This document shows positions 1 through 7,802 of a stretch of DNA of 64,000 nucleotides, one piece after another (position 1 is the first letter of the stretch; the number at the start of each line of letters is the position of its first letter). A program made the translations under genes and the position numbers. Source of the stretch: Rikenellaceae bacterium (GTDB lineage Bacteria > Bacteroidota > Bacteroidia > Bacteroidales > Rikenellaceae); assembly GCA_017935625.1 (NCBI GenBank), contig JAGBHC010000031.1, positions 102,946 to 166,945 on the forward strand. Direction: 5' to 3'. The notes beneath the pieces were generated by a model. It ran no database searches and was not told where the DNA came from. It saw only the letters and a program-made list of their open reading frames with translations.

Positions 1-66
1 CCGCATGATAGATTCCGGAGTCATGAAGTCTCTTTACGGACAAACCTACTAAAAACGGAGACTGTC

Positions 67-1200
67 ATGAAAAGCATGAATCGGATTGCCCAGGCGTTGC
101 TGGGCGCAGCGGCCGCTTGTTGTCTGCTGCTTGTCGCGAGCGGGCGGCTCGCATGGAGGAATCTCAAAACGGGAGAACATCGCCGGCTTTGGCGCACCGT
201 GGCCGGACTGTGCGGAGCGCTTCTGCTGTTTTGCGTCGTGTCGGCCGGTTGCGATATCTATCGGTGTGTGCGCGGCCGGTGGCGCTACCGCGACGAAAGT
301 CTCGGAAAATATCTGGAGGTGCGAGCTTTCCGCGACAATACCTACCGTGTCTACGATGTCCGCACGAAGCGTTACACCACGCCGCGGTTGCAGTGGGTGG
401 CGTCGATGCCCGAACGCGATTCGCTGACCGTGTTCAGCCGCAACGGCCTGCGCGGATTCCTCAATACGAACGACGGACGCATCGTCCTCCAGGCGCAGTA
501 CGACCATGCGTGGGTCTTCTCCGAGGGGCTGGCGGCAGTGGTCAGGGAGGACAAAATCGGATTCATCGATGCCGCGGGCCGCACGGTACTGCCCTTCTCG
601 TTCGATTTCCCCGACCGGGAGTTCGCCATCGACTACCTTTTCCGCGACGGGCTGTGCCCCATGACCGACGGCCGGGGAGGCTGCGGACTTATCGACACTG
701 CGGGCCGCTGGGCGGTCGAACCGCTCTACGATTGCATCGGGACTCCGCATGACGGATACCGAATCGTCGAGAAAGAGGGAAAATACGGGCTGCTGGACCG
801 GAATCTCGATTTCGTCTATCCCCTCGAGTACGACCGCATCGGGTTCGCGCCCGACGGCCGGGGGATGCTGCTCTGTCGCGACGGCATCCAATGGCAGGTC
901 GGGTTCGACGGAGCGGTGGTCCGTCCGTTCGTCTACGAAAGCTCCTGCTGGCTCAGCTATCCGACCGGCATGACTACCGATGACGACGGCGAGCAGGTGA
1001 TGGCGGAGGCGCTCTCGGACTATCTTTCCTTCTGGGTCGATGGCAAGGTGGGCGTGATGCGTCGGGACGACGGCCGGGTGGTGATACCGGCTTTGTACGA
1101 GGAGGTGACCATGTGTTCCGAGACGCTGTTCGAAGTGCAGCTGCCCGACGGGGGAGACTTCATCCTGCTCGGCCTCGACAACCGGCCCGTGAAACCGTAG
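67..1200 (+). CDS. WG-repeat protein with two N-terminal membrane segments
   Basis: The 377-residue product has hydrophobic stretches at about residues 8-26 and 42-61, then a hydrophilic C-terminal part made of degenerate WG (KWG-type) repeats. Repeat-like units can be read in phrases such as GLRGFLNTNDGRIVLQAQYD, GFIDAAGRTVLPFSFDF, CGLIDTAGRWAVEPLYD and YGLLDRNLDFVYPLEYD. WG repeats are a beta-rich repeat of poorly known function, often in envelope-associated proteins. The protein is probably anchored in the inner membrane with the repeats on one side. The start at 67 puts the hydrophobic segment at the N terminus. No substrate can be inferred. Part of its coding sequence has a diverged inverted copy downstream (1681-1757). 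Confidence 0.85.
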   Translation: MKSMNRIAQALLGAAAACCLLLVASGRLAWRNLKTGEHRRLWRTVAGLCGALLLFCVVSAGCDIYRCVRGRWRYRDESLGKYLEVRAFRDNTYRVYDVRTKRYTTPRLQWVASMPERDSLTVFSRNGLRGFLNTNDGRIVLQAQYDHAWVFSEGLAAVVREDKIGFIDAAGRTVLPFSFDFPDREFAIDYLFRDGLCPMTDGRGGCGLIDTAGRWAVEPLYDCIGTPHDGYRIVEKEGKYGLLDRNLDFVYPLEYDRIGFAPDGRGMLLCRDGIQWQVGFDGAVVRPFVYESSCWLSYPTGMTTDDDGEQVMAEALSDYLSFWVDGKVGVMRRDDGRVVIPALYEEVTMCSETLFEVQLPDGGDFILLGLDNRPVKP

Positions 1201-1287
1201 CGGTCCGCCGCAAAGGTTGTGGCTGTCGCAAAGGCTGTCGCGAGGCCGTCGGGCGTGGCGGAAGCCCGACCCCCGGCCGAACGCAAG

Positions 1288-1326
1288 AACCCCTCCGGGG
1301 CCGATTTTCGGGAGCCCGGAGGGGTT
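1288..1326 (+). terminator. Probable Rho-independent terminator after the WG-repeat gene
   Basis: Arms at 1288-1299 and 1315-1326 are perfect reverse complements (12 bp, very GC rich) and lie 88 bases after the stop codon. Only a short T run follows. Confidence 0.6.
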
Positions 1327-1403
1327 TGCCGGTCCGGTCGCAGCCGGAATTGCGGAGGGTGTGTTCGCCGGCGGACGACGAAGTGTGAAAAAAATCGTTT
1401 GAC

Positions 1404-1435
1404 TTTGGATTTTTACAAAATTATATTTAATTTTG
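1404..1435 (+). promoter_or_regulatory. Bacteroidota primary sigma promoter for the candidate RNA
   Basis: TTTG at 1404-1407 and TAATTTTG at 1428-1435 are separated by 20 bases, matching the TTTG-N19/20-TAnnTTTG pattern of Bacteroidota housekeeping promoters. Transcription would start near 1442. No open reading frame follows, only a structured region. Confidence 0.6.
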
Positions 1436-1441
1436 GTGTAG

Positions 1442-1596
1442 CGAAATGAAAAGGGCACGCTGTTTATCTAATCCATAAAGCCAAATTTTCCAATCAAACA
1501 GATAAGCAGCTGGGGCTGTGCTGTATGCGCGGTTCTCGGCTGACTGTTTGATACATTGGCTTTGTAGGATTGGTAAGCCGGGTTCCGCGTTTTTTT
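1442..1596 (+). ncRNA. Candidate structured non-coding RNA, family not recognised
   Basis: A promoter-like sequence ends just upstream and a run of seven T ends the segment at 1590-1596. Three helices can be drawn by eye: 1459-1469 with 1500-1510 (11 bp, one G-U); 1470-1484 with 1556-1571 (15 pairs, one bulge, one G-U) continued by 1494-1501 with 1544-1551 (8 bp); and 1528-1532/1537-1541 with 1576-1580/1585-1589 directly before the T run. These overlap in a pseudoknotted or mutually exclusive way. No protein can be supported in this stretch. It might be a 6S-like or other regulatory RNA, but I cannot match it to a known family. Confidence 0.45.
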
Positions 1597-1680
1597 ATCC
1601 GATTCCGAATCGGGAAAAGAAGTATTCAGGTCGTACTGCCGGAAGAGTTTTCCGGTAGATGGAATTGCTACACGGTTTAG

Positions 1681-1757
1681 GAAAGATAATCCGAAAGCAT
1701 CTCCACCATCACCTGCTCGCCGTGGTCATCGGCAGTTATGCCGGTCGGATAGTTGAG
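1681..1757 (-). pseudogene. Remnant of a second WG-repeat protein gene
   Basis: Read on the minus strand, this stretch aligns without gaps to 952-1028 of the WG-repeat gene at 67-1200, with about 10 differences in 77 bases by my count. It translates as LNYPTGITADDHGEQVMVEM followed by LSDYLSF, against LSYPTGMTTDDDGEQVMAEA followed by LSDYLSF in the intact gene. The similarity stops abruptly on both sides and there is no start codon in range, so it is a fragment of a decayed paralogue in opposite orientation. Confidence 0.7.
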
Positions 1758-1879
1758 TCGGATAGTTGTGCCTAAGGCTGAAGGTTCCGGACCGGGAGAG
1801 AAGCCGGCGGCGGATGTTTCCGGTTGAGGATATTCGAGTGAGGGCGGTACGACGGCCGGAAGAACGAGAAAAAGAAACG

Positions 1880-1915
1880 AACAGGAGCGCCAGTCTTGCG
1901 ACCGGCGCTCCTGTT
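1880..1915 (-). terminator. Terminator hairpin beside the left attachment site
   Basis: Arms 1880-1891 and 1904-1915 form a perfect 12-bp hairpin flanked by A-rich sequence on the left and T-rich on the right. It lies just left of the displaced tRNA 3' end, so before integration it probably terminated the tRNA transcript, which runs on the minus strand. Confidence 0.7.
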
Positions 1916-1920
1916 TTGCT

Positions 1921-1965
1921 GTGGGCCCAGTAGGGCTTGAACCTACGACCCCCTGATTATGAGTC
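1921..1965. repeat. Left attachment site (displaced tRNA 3' end)
   Basis: These 45 bases are identical to 11191-11235. They contain the T arm, the variable loop and the 3' half of the anticodon arm of the CAU tRNA, then diverge. This is the signature left by site-specific integration into a tRNA gene; it is not a functional tRNA. Confidence 0.9.
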
Positions 1966-2093
1966 GTAATATATTCCTTTTTGGCGTATTTTATTTTTAC
2001 ACAAAAGTGTGTATAAATAACAATTAATCAAGGTAATAAATATTAAGTTCTTTTCCGTTTATTTTTGTTGTTTTCCCGATATTCCTTGCTTTT

Positions 2094-2114
2094 GTGTGTA
2101 CATTGTGTGTACAT
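2094..2114 (+). repeat. Left subterminal 21-bp repeat, possible integrase arm site
   Basis: The 21 bases here recur at 11123-11143 with one mismatch in the same orientation. Each copy is itself a near-duplication of TGTGTAC spaced 11 bases apart. Position inside both element ends suggests binding sites for integrase or excisionase. Confidence 0.55.
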
Positions 2115-2155
2115 ATTTGAAGGTGGCAATCGAAAATTCAAAAATTTAACAGACT

Positions 2156-3382
2156 ATGAACTACGCAAAAGACGGCATAACGGTGGCCGTTATGCTCGAC
2201 AGCCGACGGCCCGGAAAAAACGGACTTTGCCCGGTAAAAATACGGGTTACCTACCAGCGGGAAAGGCAATACTACCCCACGGGCAAGACCCTCGCCCCGG
2301 AACAGTGGGCCATACTTCCGACCAGCAGGACCCGTACAATGCTCGACGTGCGCCGGGACCTGGAGAGCAGCTACCAAATCGTGCGTAATACGGTCGAGGA
2401 GCTGGCCGCCGCCGGCCGTTTTTCTTTCGATGCGCTCAATCGCCGCCTGAAAAGCGGGGCGGCCGACTCCGTCAATACGATGTTCAGGGCCAAAATAGAG
2501 GCCCTGAACAAGGCGGGACGCGTCGGCAGTATGCTCGTATACAAAAATGTTTTGGACAACCTGGAGCGCTTCGGAGGAGGCCGCATAAAGCCCGTCGCCA
2601 TCACTCCCGGCTGGCTCGAGCGGTTCGAGCGCTTTTTGAGAGACGAAGACAAGAGCCAAACGACGATTGCCATCCACCTGCGCCACCTGCGCGCTATCCT
2701 CAACGAGGCCAAAAGGGCCGGGGCACTCCGGGAGGCGCAGTACCCGTTCGGGCGCGGTCGGTATGAAATACAATCCGGGGAGGGTCGGAAAATGGCCCTT
2801 ACGCTCGAACAGATAGGCCGGATTGCGAAATATGACGACGGGAGCCCGGCAACGGCAAAATACCGGGATTACTGGCTGTTTCTTTACCTGTGCAACGGCA
2901 TTAACGTGGCGGACTTCATCAAGTTGAGGCGCCGGGATATCCGGGACGGGGAGATATGTTTCGTCCGTCAGAAGACCGAACGGACGACCAAGGCACGCAG
3001 GGAAATCCGCGTTACCCTCACCGAGCCTATGCGGCGTATCATCGACAAGTGGGGCGGCCCTGCGGATGCGGACGCCTTTCTGTTTCCGATACTGAACGGA
3101 ACCGAAGACGCTTTCACCCTCAAGCGCAAAACGAAAGAGCTGACGAGGGCCATAAACAAACGCATGTCCGCCGTTGGGGCCGCACTCGGTATCGGCCGTA
3201 TCTCGACTTACACGGCCCGCCATTCGTTCGCCACCGTGCTGAAGCGTGCCGGGGCGAATATCGCCTATATTTCGGAGTCTTTGGGGCATCAGGACCTGAA
3301 AACGACGGAGAACTACCTGGCAGGCTTCGAACGGGAGGAGCGACAGAAAAACGCGGAACTGCTGCTTCCTCCGGTTCTTTAA
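2156..3382 (+). CDS. Tyrosine recombinase (element integrase)
   Basis: The 408-residue protein is a Bacteroidota-type phage/transposon integrase that would catalyse integration and excision between the flanking 45-bp repeats. The N-terminal ~95 residues resemble an arm-binding domain (KIRVTYQRERQYYPTGKTL), followed by a SAM-like core-binding domain (~110-200) and the catalytic domain (~210-400). Visible catalytic features are TARHSFATVLKRAG (box II arginine), ESLGHQDLKTT and the tyrosine in TENYLAGF. The position of the usual first catalytic arginine appears to read NGINVADF, with asparagine, as in several Bacteroidota integrases such as the IntDOT group that lack this arginine. It is transcribed into the element from the left attachment site. 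No Shine-Dalgarno sequence is evident. Confidence 0.93.
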   Translation: MNYAKDGITVAVMLDSRRPGKNGLCPVKIRVTYQRERQYYPTGKTLAPEQWAILPTSRTRTMLDVRRDLESSYQIVRNTVEELAAAGRFSFDALNRRLKSGAADSVNTMFRAKIEALNKAGRVGSMLVYKNVLDNLERFGGGRIKPVAITPGWLERFERFLRDEDKSQTTIAIHLRHLRAILNEAKRAGALREAQYPFGRGRYEIQSGEGRKMALTLEQIGRIAKYDDGSPATAKYRDYWLFLYLCNGINVADFIKLRRRDIRDGEICFVRQKTERTTKARREIRVTLTEPMRRIIDKWGGPADADAFLFPILNGTEDAFTLKRKTKELTRAINKRMSAVGAALGIGRISTYTARHSFATVLKRAGANIAYISESLGHQDLKTTENYLAGFEREERQKNAELLLPPVL

Positions 3383-3431
3383 TGCTAATTGTTGATAATA
3401 ATTTGATAACCAGTGGTATAAAACAAAACGT

Positions 3432-3455
3432 GACTCGAAGGCCCCCTTTTGAGTC
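3432..3455 (+). terminator. Weak hairpin after the integrase gene
   Basis: Arms 3432-3441 and 3445-3455 pair with one imperfection and are followed by a T/A-rich tract. It may attenuate transcription between integrase and the HTH gene. Confidence 0.35.
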
Positions 3456-3577
3456 TTTATATTAGCGAGGTCCCGATAGTACCGGGGTCAAGACGGAAAT
3501 AGGCTTTTCCCATCTTTATTATGAAGAGGCCCCGGGCGCCCACGTTGGGTGGCGGTAAAAACCTCGTTAAAAAAACT

Positions 3578-3922
3578 ATGAAAAATTTTAATTCTTCTGA
3601 GAATGACCTTCGCGCCATTGTCCGCGAGGAAGTCAGGGCGGCCCTGTCCCCGAAAGGGCGGGCGCCTCAACCCGAAGCGCGAGAGGTGCTCAACCTGGAG
3701 GGCGCCCTGCGCCTGCTCGACGAGCTGGGCGTACCCTTGACGCGTAAAACCGTCTACAACCTTACCACCGACCGGGCTATTCCGTACCGTAAGAACGGGC
3801 GGCGGCTCGTTTTCTCCCGCCGGGAGCTTACGGCATGGGTGGATGCCCGTATGGTAGCCCCCTCCGAAAGTAGAAAGGCCGCTGCGTTGAGGCTGGCACA
3901 AAACGCAAACTTAAAACGCTAA
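3578..3922 (+). CDS. Helix-turn-helix DNA-binding protein, excisionase/AlpA-like
   Basis: The chosen start gives 114 residues; an upstream in-frame ATG at 3521 is less likely because 3578 follows the A-rich leader seen again before the gene at 9799. The C-terminal half carries a winged-HTH of the excisionase (HTH_17) type: LTRKTVYNLTTDRAIPYRKN followed by GRRLVFSRRELTAWVDARM. Such proteins direct excision with the integrase or control satellite gene expression. It lies between integrase and the replication genes, the usual place for xis/alpA. The first ~45 residues are a charged, probably helical extension. The assignment to excisionase rather than a plain regulator is inference. Confidence 0.8.
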   Translation: MKNFNSSENDLRAIVREEVRAALSPKGRAPQPEAREVLNLEGALRLLDELGVPLTRKTVYNLTTDRAIPYRKNGRRLVFSRRELTAWVDARMVAPSESRKAAALRLAQNANLKR

Positions 3923-3929
3923 AAACAGC

Positions 3930-4511
3930 ATGGACAACGTAAAAAAGCCCGCCCCCGCGACGAACAGCGGAAACGGGCAAAGTGTAATCGACAGAGCCAA
4001 CGACAAAAGTAAAGACAATTTTCCAAACGGGCAACAGCCGTCCCCCTATTTCGACGAGTACGAAAACGGGCTGATAGACATCTACGCCCCCGGGCGGGTA
4101 CGCCGTTTTCTCTTCGTCTCGCCGTTCTTGCAGCAGATGGACATGCTGGAGTTTCCCGTCCACCGTCGGGACGACGACTCGCCGTGCCAACCCGTACGAC
4201 GCGTACAGCTGGCTCCGCCGCCTCTCACTTGGAATGTGAGGGACAGACAGAACAAGGCCTACGAAACCCTCGACTGTGTCGAGTTCACGCGAGTCATTGC
4301 GCCTATACTGGGCGTGGCTCCCGTTCTTTACCGCTGGGATATAGTAGACGGGGATACCACCGAGGCGGAGGCCGAGGAGTGGCGCCGCGACTTCTGGCAG
4401 GACCTGTGCGTGCCCGACCAGCTGATGGGTGCGCGGGAGGCTCTATACATCTGGGAGGACGGCCACAAAACTCCATCTGACCTAAGAGGAGGGGGCGTGA
4501 TATGGCTATAG
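3930..4511 (+). CDS. Unknown protein preceding the primase
   Basis: The 193-residue protein is not recognised. The first ~35 residues are polar and probably disordered; the rest contains aromatic-rich phrases (PSPYFDEYENGLIDIYAPGR, LTWNVRDRQNKAYETLD, EEWRRDFWQDLCVPDQLMG). There is no signal peptide or membrane segment. It starts 7 bases after the HTH gene and overlaps the primase start by 10 bases, so the two are translationally coupled, which suggests a role in replication initiation (inference). Confidence 0.8.
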   Translation: MDNVKKPAPATNSGNGQSVIDRANDKSKDNFPNGQQPSPYFDEYENGLIDIYAPGRVRRFLFVSPFLQQMDMLEFPVHRRDDDSPCQPVRRVQLAPPPLTWNVRDRQNKAYETLDCVEFTRVIAPILGVAPVLYRWDIVDGDTTEAEAEEWRRDFWQDLCVPDQLMGAREALYIWEDGHKTPSDLRGGGVIWL

Positions 4512-7042
4512 GACAGACCGGGGAGAAAAGCGCCGCACCGGCGGCGCTCCTCCATATCTCGGAACTCAAAAGCCCGAAGAACCTGGGAACCGTCCGCCCC
4601 CTGGCCGTAACGTGGCGGGAGTTCGTCGGGCGTTTCCGGAAAGCCCGAACTGCAGACAAGGGCGCGGCGGGGGCTTATGTTGGCGCACGGCTTAAAGACG
4701 GCAAGCGGTGCCGGGCCTCTCTTCTCGACGCGTCCCTGTTGTCTCTCGACTTCGACGGCGGGGCGGTCATGGACGACGTAGATTTGGTGCTCGGCTGCTT
4801 GCCCTACTCCTATCTGATTTACCCCTCCCACAACCACGGGATAGCCAAAGACGGGGCCCCGGCCTGCGACCGGTTTCGCGTGGTCATACCGCTCAGCCGC
4901 CCGGTCAGCCGGGAGGAGTACGGGCGCCTGTCGCGGCGGCTTCTGGAGCAGCTGGGGAACCCGGAGGTAGACCGCACGTGCCTGGACGAGCCGGAGCGGC
5001 TTTTCTACTATCCGACTCGACCGGCCGGGGAGTCCTACGAGCCCCGTATCTATGACGAAGACTGCGTTCCGCTCGACGTCGATGCGGTGCTCGCTTCGTG
5101 TATGTCCTCTATTTCGCACGGAAACGGCTTAAAAATCGATTCAAATTCGAAAGACGATAAATGTATCAACTCGGAGGGGAACGATGTAATATCGGCCTTT
5201 AATGGCGTTTTCGATATTCACGAGGCTATCGCCGAATTTTTGCCCGAAACCTACGTGCCCTGCCCGGAAAGGGGAGATGCGTACTACACCTACGCCGCCG
5301 GCACTACGACGGGCGGCCTGTGTGTGGAGCCGGACGGGCGGCGGGCCTACTCCCACCATAGCAGCGACCCGGCCAGGACCGGGTATTGGGTGAATGCGTT
5401 CGACCTGGTCCGCCTCCACCTGTTCGGCGAACTCGACAAGGGGCTGCCCGACGGCACACGGATGGGAGAGCGGCCCAGCTTCCGGGCTATGACCGAGAAA
5501 GCGGAGAGTATACCGGCCGTGCGGGAGGCTCTCTGGAAGGCTCGGGTGCGGGCCGCGCTGGCCGACTTCGGCAGCGAGCCGGATTCGACGTTCCCCGCTG
5601 AAGACGGCAGGACGAGCCCGGCGGGTACTTCGTCCGTCCGTGCCGCTCTGGAGCGTGCCTTGTGCTTTAAGGACCGGCCCCCTTCCGGGGAGCGGGAGTC
5701 GTGGGGCAAACCGTCGGACCGTCTGGTCGCCGACAAGGCGGCGGAATGGCTCCTCAAGGCCGGCGAGGCAACGGGAGCTCCTTTCCGGTACTATTCGGAG
5801 ACGCCGGGCGAAAGAGACAAGGCGAACGGGTTCCCCGTCATCTTCACCGGTACGCATTGGGAGCGTGTCGGGGGCGCCTGGCTGCGGCGCGCGCTGTCGG
5901 GGGCGGCCGGGGCCGTAGGGTTTCCCCCGCTCTGTTGCCGGGCCGCTCCCGTGCTGGACCTGGCCGTCCGGCAGTTTACGGAACGCGCCGGTGCGTTCGA
6001 CCGGATGCGTATCCCGGAGGGGGCTTTCTTTCGGGCAAACCTGCTCAACGGAACTCTGACCATAACGGAGCGGGGGGAGACTTTCGAGGAGCACGACCCC
6101 GCGGACGGCTTCCGATACGTGCTGCCTTTTGAATACGACCCGGGGACCGGCTGCCCGGTTTTCCGGAAGTTCTTCGACCGGGTTCTGCCTCAACCCGACG
6201 CGCAGCTGGTTCTAATGGAGCACGTCGCGGTGCTTTTCTGCGACGGGTTCAAGCAGGAGCGGCTGCCCGTGCTCTACGGGGACCAGGGGGCGAACGGCAA
6301 GAGCACCTTTGCCGAGCTGGTGAAAGACCTGGTGGGCGGTCTGGCCTCGTCTTTCTCGCTGGGGCAGCTTACGACCCCGGAGAAGTCGTGGTATCGCAAG
6401 GAGCTGCTCGGCTGTCTGGTGAATATCTGCTCCGAGCTCGACGGTGTCAAGAGTCTGGAGATATTCAAGCAGCTGGCCAGCCGGGAGTGTATCGCCGCCG
6501 AGAAGAAAGGGGGCACTCCGGCGACGATGTGCGGATATGCCCGGCTGTTGATATGCACGAACAGCCTGCGGGGGATGGGGCAGATGGACAATGCCGCCCG
6601 GCGCCGCGTGCATGTCTTCCCCTTTACCGAGAGTATTCCCGAGCACGAGCAGGACCGGCAGCTGCGCGACAAGCTCCGCAAGGAACTGCCGGGCGTATTC
6701 GCTCTGGTTGCGGAAGCCGCACGGGGGCTTATCGGGCGAAAGGGCCTGCACTCTCCGTCCGAGACGCTGAAAGAGAGCGGGCGCATGCTGCTAATGGAGA
6801 CGGACAGCTTTTACGCCTTTGTCGAGGAGCGGTGCGAGTATGTTCCGGGGGCTGTGTTGCCGCTGTCGGGGCTGCTCGCGGAATACGACGCCTATTGCCA
6901 GGAGGAGGGCTACCCCGCGGCACGCGCCGACGCGTCCCGGCGCAAAAGGCTCTCCGCGGCTCTCGTCAAGAAGTTCGGAGACCCGGTAAAAAGATACGCA
7001 CGAAACGGTACCGTTTTCGCGGTACGGGTCCGAAACGAGTGA
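4502..7042 (+). CDS. Primase-helicase replication protein of the element
   Basis: The 846-residue protein joins an N-terminal primase-polymerase-like region with a C-terminal helicase. Residues ~75-180 show acidic and histidine motifs typical of archaeo-eukaryotic primases in mobile elements (LLSLDFDGG, YLIYPSHNHG, CDRFRVVIPLSRPVS). The C-terminal part resembles P4/D5-type superfamily 3 helicases: Walker A GDQGANGKST near residue 600, an acidic Walker B-like NICSELDG, the sensor-like LLICTN, and RRRVHVFPF with candidate arginine fingers. It would unwind and prime the element DNA at the adjacent repeat-rich region. A purine-rich Shine-Dalgarno-like sequence lies 7-15 bases before the start, unusual for this genome. 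A terminator follows. Confidence 0.9.
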   Translation: MAIGQTGEKSAAPAALLHISELKSPKNLGTVRPLAVTWREFVGRFRKARTADKGAAGAYVGARLKDGKRCRASLLDASLLSLDFDGGAVMDDVDLVLGCLPYSYLIYPSHNHGIAKDGAPACDRFRVVIPLSRPVSREEYGRLSRRLLEQLGNPEVDRTCLDEPERLFYYPTRPAGESYEPRIYDEDCVPLDVDAVLASCMSSISHGNGLKIDSNSKDDKCINSEGNDVISAFNGVFDIHEAIAEFLPETYVPCPERGDAYYTYAAGTTTGGLCVEPDGRRAYSHHSSDPARTGYWVNAFDLVRLHLFGELDKGLPDGTRMGERPSFRAMTEKAESIPAVREALWKARVRAALADFGSEPDSTFPAEDGRTSPAGTSSVRAALERALCFKDRPPSGERESWGKPSDRLVADKAAEWLLKAGEATGAPFRYYSETPGERDKANGFPVIFTGTHWERVGGAWLRRALSGAAGAVGFPPLCCRAAPVLDLAVRQFTERAGAFDRMRIPEGAFFRANLLNGTLTITERGETFEEHDPADGFRYVLPFEYDPGTGCPVFRKFFDRVLPQPDAQLVLMEHVAVLFCDGFKQERLPVLYGDQGANGKSTFAELVKDLVGGLASSFSLGQLTTPEKSWYRKELLGCLVNICSELDGVKSLEIFKQLASRECIAAEKKGGTPATMCGYARLLICTNSLRGMGQMDNAARRRVHVFPFTESIPEHEQDRQLRDKLRKELPGVFALVAEAARGLIGRKGLHSPSETLKESGRMLLMETDSFYAFVEERCEYVPGAVLPLSGLLAEYDAYCQEEGYPAARADASRRKRLSAALVKKFGDPVKRYARNGTVFAVRVRNE

Positions 7043-7061
7043 CACCGGGAAAACGGATACG

Positions 7062-7092
7062 GGGGCTGCACTTACGGTGCGGCCCCTTTTTT
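7062..7092 (+). terminator. Terminator after the primase-helicase gene
   Basis: Arms 7062-7071 and 7077-7086 pair with one G-T wobble and run directly into six T (7087-7092), 20 bases after the stop codon. Confidence 0.8.
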
Positions 7093-7151
7093 CTTGGGGT
7101 CGCGGGCCTGTCTGTCGTAATGTGCTGAAAAACAACGGATAGTGGGAGAGC

Positions 7152-7411
7152 GTGAAGATGCGGTGAAGATGATGTGAAGATAGTACGGGGGTTAAGTTAT
7201 TGACAATCAACACATGTTAAGATGTGAAGATATTTTCAATACTTTATACACGCGTGAGTGATATGTGTTTTATCTCTTACGTCTTATTTATCTGCTTTTT
7301 TTTCTTTTTCTCACGCGTAGAAGTGTAGAATATCTTCACATCTTAACATGAATTGATATACAGATAGTTAAGGTGTGAAGATGCCCCTTTTTATCTTCAC
7401 CGCATCTTCAC
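7152..7411. other. Putative replication origin: phased GTGAAGAT iterons around an AT-rich core
   Basis: The octamer GTGAAGAT occurs at 7152, 7163, 7174, 7224 and 7375, and its complement at 7332, 7393 and 7404. Spacing within the outer groups is exactly 11 bases. A perfect 22-bp inverted repeat (7213-7234 with 7329-7350) contains one octamer in each arm, and a 9-bp inverted repeat (7250-7258 with 7310-7318) brackets a T-rich core at 7259-7309. The gene just upstream is a primase-helicase. Iterons on both sides of an AT-rich segment downstream of the rep gene is the known layout of SaPI-type origins, so a plasmid-like origin is the best reading. No gene is seen in 7093-7791. Confidence 0.7.
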
Positions 7412-7769
7412 ACTCGGCGGCTTCTGACTCCGCATCCCCGGAAAATGTTATAAGTATATAATACTTATAACATAATTTTTTTTTCGGCTTTTTTCGAATT
7501 TCCAACCACACAAGACAAGTCCGGCCCCGCATCGGGCGGGGGTTTCGAAATCGGGCGGGAAGAGGGGCGGCGATACCTTATTATTTATTGTCCCATCCAA
7601 TGGGAACCGGGTGGGGTGTACTCCTCTAATGTGGGAAAAGCCTGCGCGAGCACGACAGGCCCGTGCCGAAATGTGGCGAACCCCCGCGCGAAAACAGCGA
7701 GGGCCCCGCCGCAGCGGAGCCCCTCCCCTCAGATAGGCTGCTCTTTGTTTTCGCCGTTCTGCCCGCTTG

Positions 7770-7802
7770 GGGGCCCCGACGACCGGCGCCCCTATTCCTG
7801 TT
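7770..7802. repeat. 33-bp inverted repeat, left copy
   Basis: This is the exact reverse complement of 9319-9351. It covers the last codons and the stop of the BRO-N gene (stop at 7792-7794) and the bases after it. Similarity ends abruptly at both edges. Confidence 0.9.

Noticed and set aside
49..1458. Long open frame on the minus strand opposite the WG-repeat gene
   Set aside because: Its Arg/His/Pro-rich composition is that of an antisense shadow in GC-rich DNA; the plus-strand frame has membrane segments and WG repeats.
1921..1965. A tRNA gene at the left end of the element
   Set aside because: Only the 3' half is present, without acceptor 5' strand or D arm; it is the duplicated attachment site.
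2138..3289. Antisense frame over the integrase gene
   Set aside because: No recognisable domain and typical shadow composition; the plus-strand product has clear recombinase motifs.
7152..7411. CRISPR array
   Set aside because: The repeated unit is 8 bases, occurs in both orientations and at 11-base pitch, with no spacers and no cas genes.
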